DNA from: Virgisporangium ochraceum
GTDB taxonomy: Bacteria; Actinomycetota; Actinomycetes; Mycobacteriales; Micromonosporaceae
DNA: 64,000 bases
Assembly (NCBI RefSeq): GCF_016863655.1
Contig: NZ_BOPH01000097.1
Span: forward strand, 55,347-119,346
Direction: 5' to 3'
Shown: in pieces, positions 54,193 to 63,057 of the stretch
Numbering within the stretch: the first letter of the stretch is position 1
How the letters are laid out: every line of letters starts with the position of its first letter
Made by a program: the position numbers and the translations under genes
Notes under the pieces: generated by a model
Seen by the model: the letters and a program-made list of their open reading frames with translations, nothing else
What the model was told of the DNA's origin: nothing
Database searches by the model: none

Positions 54193-54198
54193 AGCGTA
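54193..54198 (-). promoter_or_regulatory. -10 TACGCT for the Hsp70 fragment
   Basis: TACGCT ends 7 nt before the ATG at 54185, the same arrangement as leaderless intact genes here. Confidence 0.4.
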
Positions 54199-54382
54199 GG
54201 GTCGGCCCACCGGAATGACCGCCCGGATTCCGACGTACGAAACCGACGTCAGGCGGCTGAGGTCGCGATCCACCAGAAACCCGCCCCCCGGTTCGACGGG
54301 ACAGCCGGCTTACCGGCCCCGGCCGCCGTTGGGATGGTCGACGTCGTAGCGATCAGCCGGATTCCGAGGTGGGAGCGTCGAC

Positions 54383-55843
54383 ATGCGGTACCGAACGATC
54401 ATCCGACTGGCCGCCGGGGTGCTGCTGGCGGCCGGCCTGGGCGCGGGACCCGTTCCCGCGTCCGGTGGTACGTCGGCGTACACCGTCGACTGGAAGCCCT
54501 GTCCCGCGGCGCCGACCGTCCACTGTGGAACGTTGCTGGTGCCGTTGGACTGGTCGGACCCGAAGGGACAGCGGGTGCCGGTCTCCGTCGCGCGCCGCCC
54601 GGCCGACAACCCGGCGGCGCGCGTCGGAACGCTGTTCTACAACCCCGGCGGACCGGGTGCCGGCGCCGCCCGCAACGTCGTCGCCGCGGAGGAGTTCTTC
54701 TCGCCCACGCTGCGGGCGCGGTTCGACCTCGTCGCCATGGACCCGCGCGGGATGGGCACCAGCGTGCAGGTGCGCTGCGCGGTCGACTTCTTCACGCCGG
54801 GGTCGACGCTGTTCCCCCGGTCCGAGGAGCAGTTCCGGCGGATGGTCCAGCACAACCGCGACTACGGCCGCAGCTGTCTGCGGGAGACCGGCGCGCTGCT
54901 GCGCAACATCGACACCAGGACCGTCGCCCGCGACCACGAGGCGTTGCGCGTGGCCCTCGGCGTCGACACGGTCAGCTGGCTCGCCATCTCCTACGGCGCC
55001 CAACTGGCGGCCAACTACGCCGCCGAGTTCCCCCGCCGTACCCGCGCCCTGGTGATCGACGCCGCGCTGGACCACAGCCAGTCCGAGACCGCGCAGGTGA
55101 CCGACGAGATCATGTCGGTGGAGAACGCGTTCGACCGGTTCACCCGCTGGTGCGGCACGGCACCGGCGTGCGCGCTGCGCGGCCGCGACGTCGCCGCGGA
55201 GTTCGACGCGCTGGTCGCCCGCGCGGAAGCCGCTCCGATCCCGGTCGCGGGGGCGCTGCGGCCGGTCACGGGCGAGGACATCCGGATGGGCACCAAGGGC
55301 CTGCTGGCGACGAAGGACCCGGTCCCGATCGCGCCGGGCGTGAGCTGGCCCGCGCTGTCGCAGGCGCTCGCCGCCGCCCTGGCCGGCGACGCCTCGGCGT
55401 TCATGCTCTTCCCGGCGGGCGTGCCGCAGGACGGTCTCGGCGCCATCTCGGCCAACGCCTGCACCGACTACGTGCCCCAGGTGGAGACCTGGGCCGGGAT
55501 GCAGCAGCGCCTGCGGCTGGGTCGGCAGCTCGCCCCGCACCTGCAGGGCGCCTCGGACACCTGGCGGCTCACCGGCTGCATCGGCTGGCCGGTCACGGCG
55601 ACGAACCCGCCGCGGGCCCTGGACGTGCGCGGGGTGCCGGCGCTGCTGGTGCACGCCGTCCACGACCCGCAGGACCCGTACCGCTGGACGCACCAGCTCG
55701 CCGCCCAGATCCACGGCAGCGACCTGCTGACCCGCACCGGCGACGGCCACACCTCGTACTACTCCTCGCCGTGCGCGCGTGCCGCGATGGACGACTACCT
55801 CGTGCGTCCCCGGTCCGCACCCGACCGCGTCTGCGACGAGTAG
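54383..55843 (+). CDS. Secreted TAP-type alpha/beta hydrolase (tripeptidyl aminopeptidase-like)
   Basis: A 486-residue secreted serine hydrolase. A signal peptide runs to about residue 27. The oxyanion region FYNPGGPGAGAARNVV, the DPRGMGTS segment, nucleophile Ser203 in LAISYGAQL (the usual GxSYG reads AISYG), the acid in VHDPQDP and the base in GDGHTSYY are all present. Cys pairs are conserved and the C-terminal TAP-like domain ends PCARAAMDDYL. Relatives are Streptomyces tripeptidyl aminopeptidases and SlpD/E-type lipoproteins, which trim peptides outside the cell. GGGAG precedes the ATG. Confidence 0.9.
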   Translation: MRYRTIIRLAAGVLLAAGLGAGPVPASGGTSAYTVDWKPCPAAPTVHCGTLLVPLDWSDPKGQRVPVSVARRPADNPAARVGTLFYNPGGPGAGAARNVVAAEEFFSPTLRARFDLVAMDPRGMGTSVQVRCAVDFFTPGSTLFPRSEEQFRRMVQHNRDYGRSCLRETGALLRNIDTRTVARDHEALRVALGVDTVSWLAISYGAQLAANYAAEFPRRTRALVIDAALDHSQSETAQVTDEIMSVENAFDRFTRWCGTAPACALRGRDVAAEFDALVARAEAAPIPVAGALRPVTGEDIRMGTKGLLATKDPVPIAPGVSWPALSQALAAALAGDASAFMLFPAGVPQDGLGAISANACTDYVPQVETWAGMQQRLRLGRQLAPHLQGASDTWRLTGCIGWPVTATNPPRALDVRGVPALLVHAVHDPQDPYRWTHQLAAQIHGSDLLTRTGDGHTSYYSSPCARAAMDDYLVRPRSAPDRVCDE

Positions 55844-55870
55844 CCACCTCACCAGGCGTGGACCCGCGGC

Positions 55871-55876
55871 TAGGGT
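55871..55876 (+). promoter_or_regulatory. -10 TAGGGT for the 171-residue hypothetical
   Basis: TAGGGT ends 6 nt before the GTG at 55883. Confidence 0.5.
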
Positions 55877-55882
55877 GGTCCG

Positions 55883-56398
55883 GTGCCCGCCCGGATCACC
55901 GTGTACTGCCGCGACGCCGACGTGCGGCCCGACCCCGCGGCGATGCTCCGTGAGCTGCGGGACGCCGACCTGATGACGCTCGCCGAGGTGCTCGACCTGC
56001 CCGAGGGCGAGGAGGCGGCCGTGGAGGCGATGTGGCCGCATCTGCGCATCGACCGGGCCGGCGACACCGTCGAGGTCCACTGGAGGCCCGGCGGCCGCCC
56101 GATCCAGCTCGACGCGGTCCACGGCGAGGAGGCCGCCGCGTACCGCACGGCGCTGCTGGAGGAGGAGCTGCCACCCGCCGACGGCCCCGGGGCGCGGCGG
56201 GTGGTGGCGCATCTGCGTGAGGTGCGGTCGATCGTGTTCCTGGAGATGGGCCTGGCCGACTCCAACCACCTCGCGGCCACGATCGGCGAGGTCCTGGCCT
56301 TCCACCTCGCCGAGGCCGGCGACGGGCTGGTCTGGTTCTACCACCGCGACTGGGCCGCACCCGACGCCCGCGCCACCACCCTCTGGACGACGGCGTAG
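55883..56398 (+). CDS. Hypothetical protein, 171 residues
   Basis: A soluble acidic protein with RITVYCRDADVRPDPAAMLRE at the start and a C-terminal SNHLAATIGEVLAFHLAEAG, then GDGLVWFYHRDW. No family is recognised; the overall layout resembles small actinobacterial proteins found near toxin-immunity systems. The leaderless start supports 55883. It converges on the alpha/beta hydrolase gene. Confidence 0.6.
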   Translation: MPARITVYCRDADVRPDPAAMLRELRDADLMTLAEVLDLPEGEEAAVEAMWPHLRIDRAGDTVEVHWRPGGRPIQLDAVHGEEAAAYRTALLEEELPPADGPGARRVVAHLREVRSIVFLEMGLADSNHLAATIGEVLAFHLAEAGDGLVWFYHRDWAAPDARATTLWTTA

Positions 56399-56414
56399 GC
56401 CGCCGCGACCGGCT

Positions 56415-57251
56415 TCACTCACGGGCGCCCGCAAACCGGATGATGTGCGCGGCGATCACGTCCGCGTGGTCCTCCAGTGCGAAGTGGCCCGTCTCCAGGA
56501 TGTTCAGGTCGACCGACGGCAGGTCGCGGGCGAACGGATGGGCACCCGCCGCCGGGAAGATGGCGTCGTTGCGGCCCCATACGACCAGCGTCGGCGGCTG
56601 GTGGCGGCGCAGGTAGTCCTGCCAGCGCGGGTACAGCGGCGGGTTGGTGCGGTAGTCGTACAGGAGGTCGGCCATCGCGGGCATGACGCCGGGACGGTCG
56701 AGCAGCGCGCGCTGCAGCACCCAGCTGTCCGGGCTGATGCGCTCGGGGTCCGCGGTTCCGTGCAGGTAGTTCCACCGCAGCGTGTCGTCGGAGGTGGCGT
56801 GGGCGGCGATCGCGGCGCGTTGCGTCGGGTCGGCCCACATCGCGCGGACCGGTGCCCAGAACGCGTCCGGCAGTCCCTCCTCGTAGGCGTTGGCGTTCTG
56901 CACCACGAGGAACGACACCCGCTCCGGCCGCCGCAGTGCCAGCCGGAACCCGACCGGGCCGCCGAAGTCCTGCATGTACAGGCCGTACCGGTCCAGGCCG
57001 AGGGCGTCGGTGAACGCCTCGACCGCGTCGGCGAGGTGGTCGAAGGTCCAGGTGAACCCGTCGGGTGCGGCGCTGTGTCCGAAGCCGGGGTAGTCCGGCG
57101 CGACGAGGTGGAAGTCGTTGCACAGCTTCGGAATCAGGTCGCGGAACATGAACGACGAGGCGGGGAACCCGTGCAGCAGCAGGAGGGTCGGGTTCGCCGG
57201 GTCACCGGCCTCGCGGTAGAAGAGGTCGCCGGCCGTGCGGTAGCGGGTCAT
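56415..57251 (-). CDS. Alpha/beta hydrolase with Asp nucleophile (epoxide hydrolase/dehalogenase-like)
   Basis: A 278-residue cytoplasmic hydrolase. The oxyanion HGFPASSFMFRDL, nucleophile Asp95 in MQDFGGPVGF, acid Asp229 in VVWGRNDAIFPAAGA and base His256 in ETGHFALEDHAD fit epoxide hydrolases or haloalkane/haloacetate dehalogenases, which use Asp rather than Ser. The substrate is unknown. It overlaps the MFS gene by 50 nt on the same strand and is second in that HxlR-controlled operon, so it may act on the compound that the MFS pump exports. Confidence 0.85.
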   Translation of the reverse strand: MTRYRTAGDLFYREAGDPANPTLLLLHGFPASSFMFRDLIPKLCNDFHLVAPDYPGFGHSAAPDGFTWTFDHLADAVEAFTDALGLDRYGLYMQDFGGPVGFRLALRRPERVSFLVVQNANAYEEGLPDAFWAPVRAMWADPTQRAAIAAHATSDDTLRWNYLHGTADPERISPDSWVLQRALLDRPGVMPAMADLLYDYRTNPPLYPRWQDYLRRHQPPTLVVWGRNDAIFPAAGAHPFARDLPSVDLNILETGHFALEDHADVIAAHIIRFAGARE

Positions 57252-58386
57252 GCCGTTTCCTTCCGAGGAGGGGGAACACCAGGGCGACGAGGCTGATCCC
57301 CGCGCCCAGCGCGCACACGCCGGTCCAACCGGCGGCGGCGTACATCGCGGTCGAGGCCGCCGCGCCGGCGGCCGACCCGATCGAATAGAAGATCATGTAG
57401 ACGGCCGTGAGCCGGCTCGGCGCCGCGTCGTGCGCCTGTTGGACCAGGGTCTGGCCGGCCACGTGCACCGACTGCAGCCCGAAGTCGAACACGACGACGC
57501 CGATCACGAGGCCCCACAACGAAAACGGGAGCAGGGCCGCCGGCAGCCACGCGACGAGCATCACCGCCAACCCGGTCGTCGTGACGTGGTGCGGCCGCCC
57601 CCGGCCGGCCCGCACGGCGCCGAGCGCGCCCGCCGCGCCGGCCAGCCCGAACAGCCCGATCTCCGTGGTCGACAGCCCGGACGCGGTCAGCGGCAACGCC
57701 ATCGGCGTCAACAGCACCGTCATCGCGGCGAACGTGAGCAGCGCCAGGACCGCCCGCTTCCGCAGCACCGGGACCTCGACGAGCAGCCGCGCCGTCGACT
57801 TGAGCAGGTCCGGGTACGACAACCGCACCCGCCGCTGCTCCCGCCGGGGCAGCGCCCGGTGCAGCACGGCGGCCATGACGAGTGCCAGCACGGCCGCGAC
57901 GGCGTAGACGGCGCGCCAGCCGGCCACGTCGGCGACCGTGCCGGCGACCACCCGGGCCAGCAGGATGCCGACGACGATCCCGCCGGTCACCGTCGCGACG
58001 GCGCCGCCGCGGTCGGCCGTGTCGGCGAGTCCCGCGGCGTGCGCCACCAGAACCTGGGTGACCACGGCCAGCACGCCGACCGCCGCCAGTGCGCCGAGCA
58101 GCCACCGACCCGACGGCGCCACGGCGACCGCGGCCAGCGCGGCCGACGACAGCGCGACCTGCCCGACGACGAGTCGGCGCCGGTCGAGGAGATCACCCAA
58201 CGGGACGACGAGCGCGAGCCCGACGCCGTACCCGACCTGGGTGGCGGTGACGACGGTGCCGACGGTCGCGCGGGCCATCCCGAGGTCGGCCGCCATGACG
58301 TCGAGCAGCGGCGGGGCGTAGTAGACCGAGGCCACCGCCAGCCCGCCCGCCACGGCGAGCAGGCCCATCGTCCGGGTGCGCTCCAC
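57202..58386 (-). CDS. MFS transporter, first gene of HxlR-controlled operon
   Basis: A 394-residue 12-helix protein of the drug-efflux MFS type. Loop 2-3 reads GDLLDRRRLVVG (motif A), and AVYMIFYSIGSAAGAAAST lies in helix 11. It resembles actinobacterial MFS exporters of the YnfM/araJ type. The GTG at 58386 was chosen; an ATG at 58368 is also possible. The promoter region contains two direct repeats ascribed to the divergent HxlR regulator. The dehalogenase-like hydrolase gene overlaps its 3' end. Confidence 0.85.
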   Translation of the reverse strand: MERTRTMGLLAVAGGLAVASVYYAPPLLDVMAADLGMARATVGTVVTATQVGYGVGLALVVPLGDLLDRRRLVVGQVALSSAALAAVAVAPSGRWLLGALAAVGVLAVVTQVLVAHAAGLADTADRGGAVATVTGGIVVGILLARVVAGTVADVAGWRAVYAVAAVLALVMAAVLHRALPRREQRRVRLSYPDLLKSTARLLVEVPVLRKRAVLALLTFAAMTVLLTPMALPLTASGLSTTEIGLFGLAGAAGALGAVRAGRGRPHHVTTTGLAVMLVAWLPAALLPFSLWGLVIGVVVFDFGLQSVHVAGQTLVQQAHDAAPSRLTAVYMIFYSIGSAAGAAASTAMYAAAGWTGVCALGAGISLVALVFPLLGRKRHDPLPHGRRPLLPRGR

Positions 58387-58399
58387 GTCCGACCAATCT

Positions 58400-58453
58400 G
58401 GTTTTAAGATGCAACCAGAGCAGCTTTGCAGATCGGGTTTCAAGATGCAACCA
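58400..58453. promoter_or_regulatory. Direct-repeat operator in HxlR-MFS intergenic
   Basis: Two copies of GGTTTYAAGATGCAACCA (58400-58417 and 58436-58453) differ in one base, spaced 36 nt start to start. The first copy also has inverted TCTGGTT/AACCAGA ends. They are AT-rich against a GC-rich background and lie between divergent starts. Confidence 0.65.
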
Positions 58454-58460
58454 TCAACGG

Positions 58461-58904
58461 GTGGTGCGACGAACCAGTCATCAGAACGCGGACTGCCCGG
58501 TGGCCCGCCCGCTCGACGCGATCGGCGACGGCTGGTCGCTGCTGATCGTGCGCGACGCGTTCGAGGGGCTGCGGCGCTTCGGGCAGTTCCAGAAGAGCCT
58601 GGGGGTGGCGAAGAACATCCTCACCGCGCGGCTGAACAACCTCGTGGAGCAGGGGATCCTGGAGACGGTGCCGGCGACCGACGGCAGCGCCTACCGCGAG
58701 TACGTACTCACCGCGAAGGGCCGCGGGCTGTTCCCCGTGCTGGTGGCGCTACGCCAGTGGAGCGACGAGTTCGCGTTCGCCCCCGACGAACCCCACTACC
58801 GGGTCGTCGACCGCCGCGACCGGCAACCGTTGGCCCGACTGGAGATCCGCGCGGCCGACGGCCGCCTCCTCAGCCCGGACGACACCGTCGTCGAGCTGTC
58901 CTGA
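58461..58904 (+). CDS. HxlR-family transcriptional regulator
   Basis: A 147-residue winged-helix protein. CPVARPLDAIGDGWSLLIVRDAFEGLRRF is the HxlR start with its single Cys, followed by LGVAKNILTARLNNLVEQGIL. HxlR proteins sense aldehydes, quinones or redox change through the Cys. It is divergent from the MFS gene and probably controls that operon through the direct repeats. The GTG lies 7 nt after the second repeat, so it may be autoregulated. Confidence 0.9.
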   Translation: MVRRTSHQNADCPVARPLDAIGDGWSLLIVRDAFEGLRRFGQFQKSLGVAKNILTARLNNLVEQGILETVPATDGSAYREYVLTAKGRGLFPVLVALRQWSDEFAFAPDEPHYRVVDRRDRQPLARLEIRAADGRLLSPDDTVVELS

Positions 58905-58944
58905 GGACGAGCGGTCGGTCGCCTGTCCGGCGACGGCCAGCTGA

Positions 58945-58950
58945 TACCGT
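58945..58950 (+). promoter_or_regulatory. Extended -10 TACCGT for WD-like gene
   Basis: TGATACCGT lies 30 nt before the ATG at 58980, leaving a short leader with GGAGCGGAGG as ribosome site. Confidence 0.4.
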
Positions 58951-58979
58951 TCGCTCACGACGCCGGGGGGAGCGGAGGT

Positions 58980-59984
58980 ATGGGCTGGTTCCGCGGGCGC
59001 GCTCGGGCGACGGCCCGTCTGATCGGAGCGGACCTCGACCTGCACGGTGCGATGGCGTGCGCCAGCCTGAACGGGCGCCGGTTGGTCCTCGCCCTCACCC
59101 GTAGAGACGGGGTCCAGGCGATCGACCTGGACGCGGGCGGAACGTTCGGCCGGCCGATCGTCACAACCCAGGGTGCGACGGCGATGGCCTGCGGGACGCT
59201 GCGGAACGGGCACACCGCCGTGGTCACCGGAGACGGCCTCCTGCAGGCCTGGGACCTGGACGCCGGGAAGGTCCTCTGGGACGGCGTGGAGTGCGACGGC
59301 GGCAACATGGTGTGCACGTCCTTCAACGGGCGGCCGGTGCTGGTCGTCTCGGGGCCGCGCCGCCACAACGCGTTCGCCGACGACCTGGGCAGGGGCGACC
59401 TGCGTGGCGTGCAGGTGCGGGACCTGGCCAGCGGCCGACCGGTCGTCATCCCCGGGCTCGACGCCCTCGACGGCGGCGAGCTGCTCTCCTGCTCGATGGT
59501 CGACAACCGCCCGGTCGTGGTCACCAACAGGGAGTACGAGAACCTGCAGGCCTGGGACCTCGCCACGGCGCGACCGAGAGGCCCCCTCCTACGCGGTTCC
59601 GGACTGTACGGAGGGAACCGCGCGGTGTGCACGACGCGGCGGGGTCGCGCGGTCGTGGTCAGCACCCAGACCAACGCCACGACCATGGTCACGCTGGATC
59701 TGGCCACCGGGTCGCGGGTGGGGCCGTTGCTGGGCGGCGACGAGGGCATCAGCCTGTTGATGTCGGCCACGCTGGACCGGAGGGCGGTCGTCGTCAGCGC
59801 CCACTACGACGGGTGGGTCAGCGTGTGGGACCTCGCCCGTGGTCGCGAACGCATCCGCGTTCAGGTGACCCATGTCGCGGGGATGGTCAGCACCGACGAC
59901 ACCCTGGTGATCGCCACCGGCGGGAAGGTCGTCGCGGTCGACCGTCCGGGCCTGGGACCCACGGTCGGATTCGACGTCCGGTAG
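58980..59984 (+). CDS. WD40-like propeller protein
   Basis: A 334-residue protein made of about seven WD-like repeats: LDLDAGGTFGRPIVT, AWDLDAGKVLWDGV, VQVRDLASGRPVV, AWDLATARPRGPLL, LDLATGSRVGPLLG, VWDLARGRERI. It has no signal peptide or membrane helix. It could serve as a scaffold; the partner is unknown. The N-terminus (WFRGRARATARLIGADLDL) is basic. It stands alone between the HxlR gene and the A/B-barrel gene. Confidence 0.7.
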   Translation: MGWFRGRARATARLIGADLDLHGAMACASLNGRRLVLALTRRDGVQAIDLDAGGTFGRPIVTTQGATAMACGTLRNGHTAVVTGDGLLQAWDLDAGKVLWDGVECDGGNMVCTSFNGRPVLVVSGPRRHNAFADDLGRGDLRGVQVRDLASGRPVVIPGLDALDGGELLSCSMVDNRPVVVTNREYENLQAWDLATARPRGPLLRGSGLYGGNRAVCTTRRGRAVVVSTQTNATTMVTLDLATGSRVGPLLGGDEGISLLMSATLDRRAVVVSAHYDGWVSVWDLARGRERIRVQVTHVAGMVSTDDTLVIATGGKVVAVDRPGLGPTVGFDVR

Positions 59985-60008
59985 TTCCGGCGGCCGGGCC
60001 GGGCCGCG

Positions 60009-60305
60009 TCAGGCGGCGACGAAGTCGTACTCCTGGAAGGCGGCGACCTCGGGCTTCCACCGGGTCTCGACGAACCCGACGTGCGCCGGATGCGCGTTGT
60101 ACGCGTCGTAGGCCGCCTGGTCGGCGAAGACCATCGAGAACTGCCACGTCAGGTCGCTCTTGGGGCTGACCTGCCGGTTGACGGCGAAGTCGGTGACGCC
60201 GGGGATGGAGGTCAGCACCGTCCGCCCGTTCTCGACGAACGCGGTCTCGGCGGCCGATCCCGGCTCGTGGACGAGCCGGAAGACGACGGTGTGCTGGATG
60301 GACAT
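60009..60305 (-). CDS. Dabb-family stress-responsive A/B-barrel protein
   Basis: A 98-residue protein of the Dabb dimeric alpha/beta barrel type: MSIQHTVVFRLVHEPGSAAE, then LTSIPGVTDFAVNRQVSPKS and AAYDAYNAHPAHVGFVETRW. These small homodimers occur widely, sometimes binding hydrophobic ligands or acting in polyketide cyclisation. CGGAGA precedes the ATG at 60305. It is a single gene. Confidence 0.85.
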   Translation of the reverse strand: MSIQHTVVFRLVHEPGSAAETAFVENGRTVLTSIPGVTDFAVNRQVSPKSDLTWQFSMVFADQAAYDAYNAHPAHVGFVETRWKPEVAAFQEYDFVAA

Positions 60306-60387
60306 CAGAGCTGTCTCCGAACCTCGCGGCGCTGGCAGGGGGCCGCGCCCATGCTAGACGCGCGGGCGCGCGCGGACGATCGTTGGC

Positions 60388-60393
60388 TACCAT
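60388..60393 (+). promoter_or_regulatory. -10 TACCAT for the 157-residue hypothetical
   Basis: TACCAT ends 6 nt before the ATG at 60400. Confidence 0.5.
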
Positions 60394-60399
60394 CCCGGC

Positions 60400-60873
60400 A
60401 TGGCGAAGCGGCCGTGGAACTGGAACGACAGGGCGCTGACGCGTTTCGTCGCCGCCGCCAGGGCGGGCGACGTCCACACGATCCTGGACCTGCCGCCGGA
60501 CCGGGACCCGCGGGCGGCGCTGCTCGGCGGGGACGCCCGGAAGTACAAGCACGCCTGGGAGCGGCTGCTCGCGCTGCACGTGGCGCGGGACCATTTCGAG
60601 CACGAGGTCGACGGGGTCATCTACGACTACGCGGAGGTCCGCTTCTTCCGCAACGACGACGACGGCTACGTGCAGCAGCGGCTCGCGGTCGACCTCGGCG
60701 TGCTCCACAGTGTCGACGCCTTCGGAGTCCACGATGGACAGTTGGCGTACGGCTGGTGGCAGGCGGCCCTGGAGGGGCCGTATCCGGAAGGGGCGCGGGA
60801 GGAGCTGGCGAGGATCGGCCCTCTCCTCGACGAGCGGACCCGCGCACTGCTCGCGCCCCTGATGACACCGTGA
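60400..60873 (+). CDS. Hypothetical protein, 157 residues
   Basis: A soluble protein beginning MAKRPWNWNDRALTRFVAAA. A central YKHAWERLLALHVARDHFEH suggests an alpha-helical fold. No family is recognised. The C-terminal part (GPYPEGAREELARIGPLLDE) is helical too. It is followed by the glycosylhydrolase-like gene after 39 nt, which has its own -10. Confidence 0.6.
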   Translation: MAKRPWNWNDRALTRFVAAARAGDVHTILDLPPDRDPRAALLGGDARKYKHAWERLLALHVARDHFEHEVDGVIYDYAEVRFFRNDDDGYVQQRLAVDLGVLHSVDAFGVHDGQLAYGWWQAALEGPYPEGAREELARIGPLLDERTRALLAPLMTP

Positions 60874-60899
60874 CCGGGTGCGTCGTGACGCCACCGACG

Positions 60900-60905
60900 T
60901 AGACT
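60900..60905 (+). promoter_or_regulatory. -10 TAGACT for the GH10-like gene
   Basis: TAGACT ends 7 nt before the ATG at 60913. Confidence 0.45.
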
Positions 60906-60912
60906 GCGTCCG

Positions 60913-62508
60913 ATGCGGCGTTTCACGGCGGGGGTCGCTGTCGCGGCGGTCATGCTGGTCACGACCGGGTCGGTGGCGCCGGTCCCCCCTGCACCGGTCG
61001 TCGACGGGCCCTCGGCCGACGGCGCTTCCACCGGGCAGTGGCGCAGCTTCTGGGTCGACTCCTTCCATCCCGGGATCTACACCCCGGCCGAGGTCGACAC
61101 GCTGGTCGCCGACGCGCGCGCGGCCAACGTCAACGCGCTGATCGTCCAGGCGGGACGCTGGGCCGACTGCTACTGCAACAGGTCGACCTTCCCCCGCACG
61201 CACGCACCGGTCGCCCCGCCGCCCTACGACCCGCTGGAGTATGTGATCCGCAAGGCACACGCGGCCGGTATCGAGCTGCACGCCTGGGTCAACACGACCC
61301 CGGTGTGGAACACCACGGCCCCGCCACCGCAGCCCGACCACATCCTCCACACGCACGGGTCGACGGCGACCGGCGCCGACCGGTGGCTCAACAAGCGGGT
61401 CGACGGCGCGGAGGTCGGCGGGGCCACGATGCGCAGCCTCGACCCGGCCAACCCGGCCGCGGTCGACTACTACGTGGCCGGCATCGCGAGCATCGTCCGG
61501 GCCTACGACATCGACGGCATCCATCTCGACTACATCCGTTACCCGGACAACAACTCCAGCTCGACGCACAGTGACTGGGGGTACTCCGAGGTCTCCCTCG
61601 CCCGGTTCCGCGCGGCGACCGGCCGCGCGGAACCGCCGGCTCCGGACGACCCGGCGTTCAGTGCGTGGAGACGGGCACAGGTGACGAACTACGTCCGCAA
61701 GGTCTACCTGACGATGGCCTCGATCAAGCCGCGCCTGCGGCTGTCGCACAGCGCGATCGTCTACGGCCGCGGCCCGCAGGCCGTCGGCGGGTGGACGAAC
61801 ACGCGCACCTACGCCGAGGTCTACCAGGACTGGCGGGGGTGGCTGGCCGAAGGGATCATGGACCTGACGATCGGGATGAACTACAAGCGCGAGGGCAGTC
61901 CCGACCAGGCGCGCATGTTCCAGGAGTGGAACCAGGCGCTGGCCGACAGCGCCGGCCGCCGGCACACCGCGGTCGGGCCGGGGCTGTACCTGAACACGGT
62001 CGAGCAGAGCCTGGCCCAGTCACGCAGGGCGCTCACCCGCTCGCCCGCGGGCAACACCGTCGTCGGCTGGAGCGGATACGCCTACGCGGCCCCGAGCGCG
62101 GCCTCGATGCGCGACCCGGCACTGGCGAGAGCCGACCGCGACCGCCTGATCGCGGGGCTGACGACGAACGACCCGACCGGGCAGAGCCCCCTGTTCGCCG
62201 GCCCGGCGACCGTCCCGGCCATGCCGTGGAAGGAACGGCCCACCTCCGGCCACGTCGCGGGAACGCTCGTCCTGACCGACGGCACACCACTGGACCAGGT
62301 GCCCGTCACGCTCACCCACACCCGTTCCGGGCGGACGGTCGACGGACGGGTCACCGACGGCTCGGGCTGGTTCGGCTTCGTGGACCTGGCGCCGGGAACC
62401 TGGCGGGTCGACGTCACGCTGCCGCGCGGCGTCCGTGGCCCGTCCACCACGACGGTCGACGTCCGCGCGGGCGCCGTCGCCACGCCGCGCCTGGCCCCGT
62501 TGACCTGA
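60913..62508 (+). CDS. Secreted family-10-like glycosylhydrolase (GHL10/DUF187)
   Basis: A 531-residue secreted protein. The signal peptide runs to about residue 24. Residues 43-380 are a TIM barrel of the GHL10 type: FWVDSFHPGIYTPAEVDTLV, GIELHAWVNTTPVWN, IDGIHLDYIRYP (with a catalytic Asp candidate) and IMDLTIGMNYKREGS. A C-terminal carboxypeptidase-regulatory-like beta domain follows (about 440-531, GHVAGTLVLTDGTPLDQVPV). It probably cleaves a wall or environmental glycan. The substrate is not known for most GHL10 members. The transcript seems leaderless. Confidence 0.85.
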   Translation: MRRFTAGVAVAAVMLVTTGSVAPVPPAPVVDGPSADGASTGQWRSFWVDSFHPGIYTPAEVDTLVADARAANVNALIVQAGRWADCYCNRSTFPRTHAPVAPPPYDPLEYVIRKAHAAGIELHAWVNTTPVWNTTAPPPQPDHILHTHGSTATGADRWLNKRVDGAEVGGATMRSLDPANPAAVDYYVAGIASIVRAYDIDGIHLDYIRYPDNNSSSTHSDWGYSEVSLARFRAATGRAEPPAPDDPAFSAWRRAQVTNYVRKVYLTMASIKPRLRLSHSAIVYGRGPQAVGGWTNTRTYAEVYQDWRGWLAEGIMDLTIGMNYKREGSPDQARMFQEWNQALADSAGRRHTAVGPGLYLNTVEQSLAQSRRALTRSPAGNTVVGWSGYAYAAPSAASMRDPALARADRDRLIAGLTTNDPTGQSPLFAGPATVPAMPWKERPTSGHVAGTLVLTDGTPLDQVPVTLTHTRSGRTVDGRVTDGSGWFGFVDLAPGTWRVDVTLPRGVRGPSTTTVDVRAGAVATPRLAPLT

Positions 62509-62529
62509 TCCCGCCCGGCGTCCGGGGCT

Positions 62530-62955
62530 CTAGCTTTCGGCCGCGGCCTGGAAGAACCCGACCGCGACGGGGATCCAGAAGGCGAGCCAGAGCACGAACC
62601 CGGTCCAGCCGACGATGATGGCGGCCAGGGCCACGCCGTTCCGCTTCCTGAGGCGGGGGAGAAGGATCCGCATCATCGCGTCACGGCTCTCGGGCGGGAC
62701 CTCCGCCGGAGCGTTCACCAGGGAGGTGCCGGCCTCGACGCGCTCCCGGATCTGTCTACGGGCGGCGTGTCCCATGATCGCGCCGATCAGGGCCGGGAAG
62801 CCGCACACGAACAGGCCGCACAGCGAGACGACCAGGCTCGCCGTCGCCAGCAGGTTGGTGTGCGGGCGGATTGCGTCCGCGGGTGAGGCCGCCCCCGGGT
62901 ACCCGGGAGCGGACGACGGGGGTTGCCAACCACCGGGCTGCTGCAGGTAGGACAT
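62530..62955 (-). CDS. DUF4190-like membrane protein
   Basis: A 141-residue protein with a Pro/Gly-rich N-terminus (MSYLQQPGGWQPPSSAPGYP) and two helices (LLATASLVVSLCGLFVCGFP, VALAAIIVGWTGFVLWLAFW). The stretch PALIGAIMGHAARRQI is typical of DUF4190. Function is unknown. The ATG at 62955 has GTGGAG nearby. Its end converges on the GH10-like gene. Confidence 0.8.
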   Translation of the reverse strand: MSYLQQPGGWQPPSSAPGYPGAASPADAIRPHTNLLATASLVVSLCGLFVCGFPALIGAIMGHAARRQIRERVEAGTSLVNAPAEVPPESRDAMMRILLPRLRKRNGVALAAIIVGWTGFVLWLAFWIPVAVGFFQAAAES

Positions 62956-63057
62956 GTCGACGCTCCACGCCGTGAAGGGAACCCGGCCTCCCCCCGTAGC
63001 ACCGGCTCGCGCCAGGGTAGCGACGGCCGTCCACTACCGGCATCGGTCGGTGTGCGG

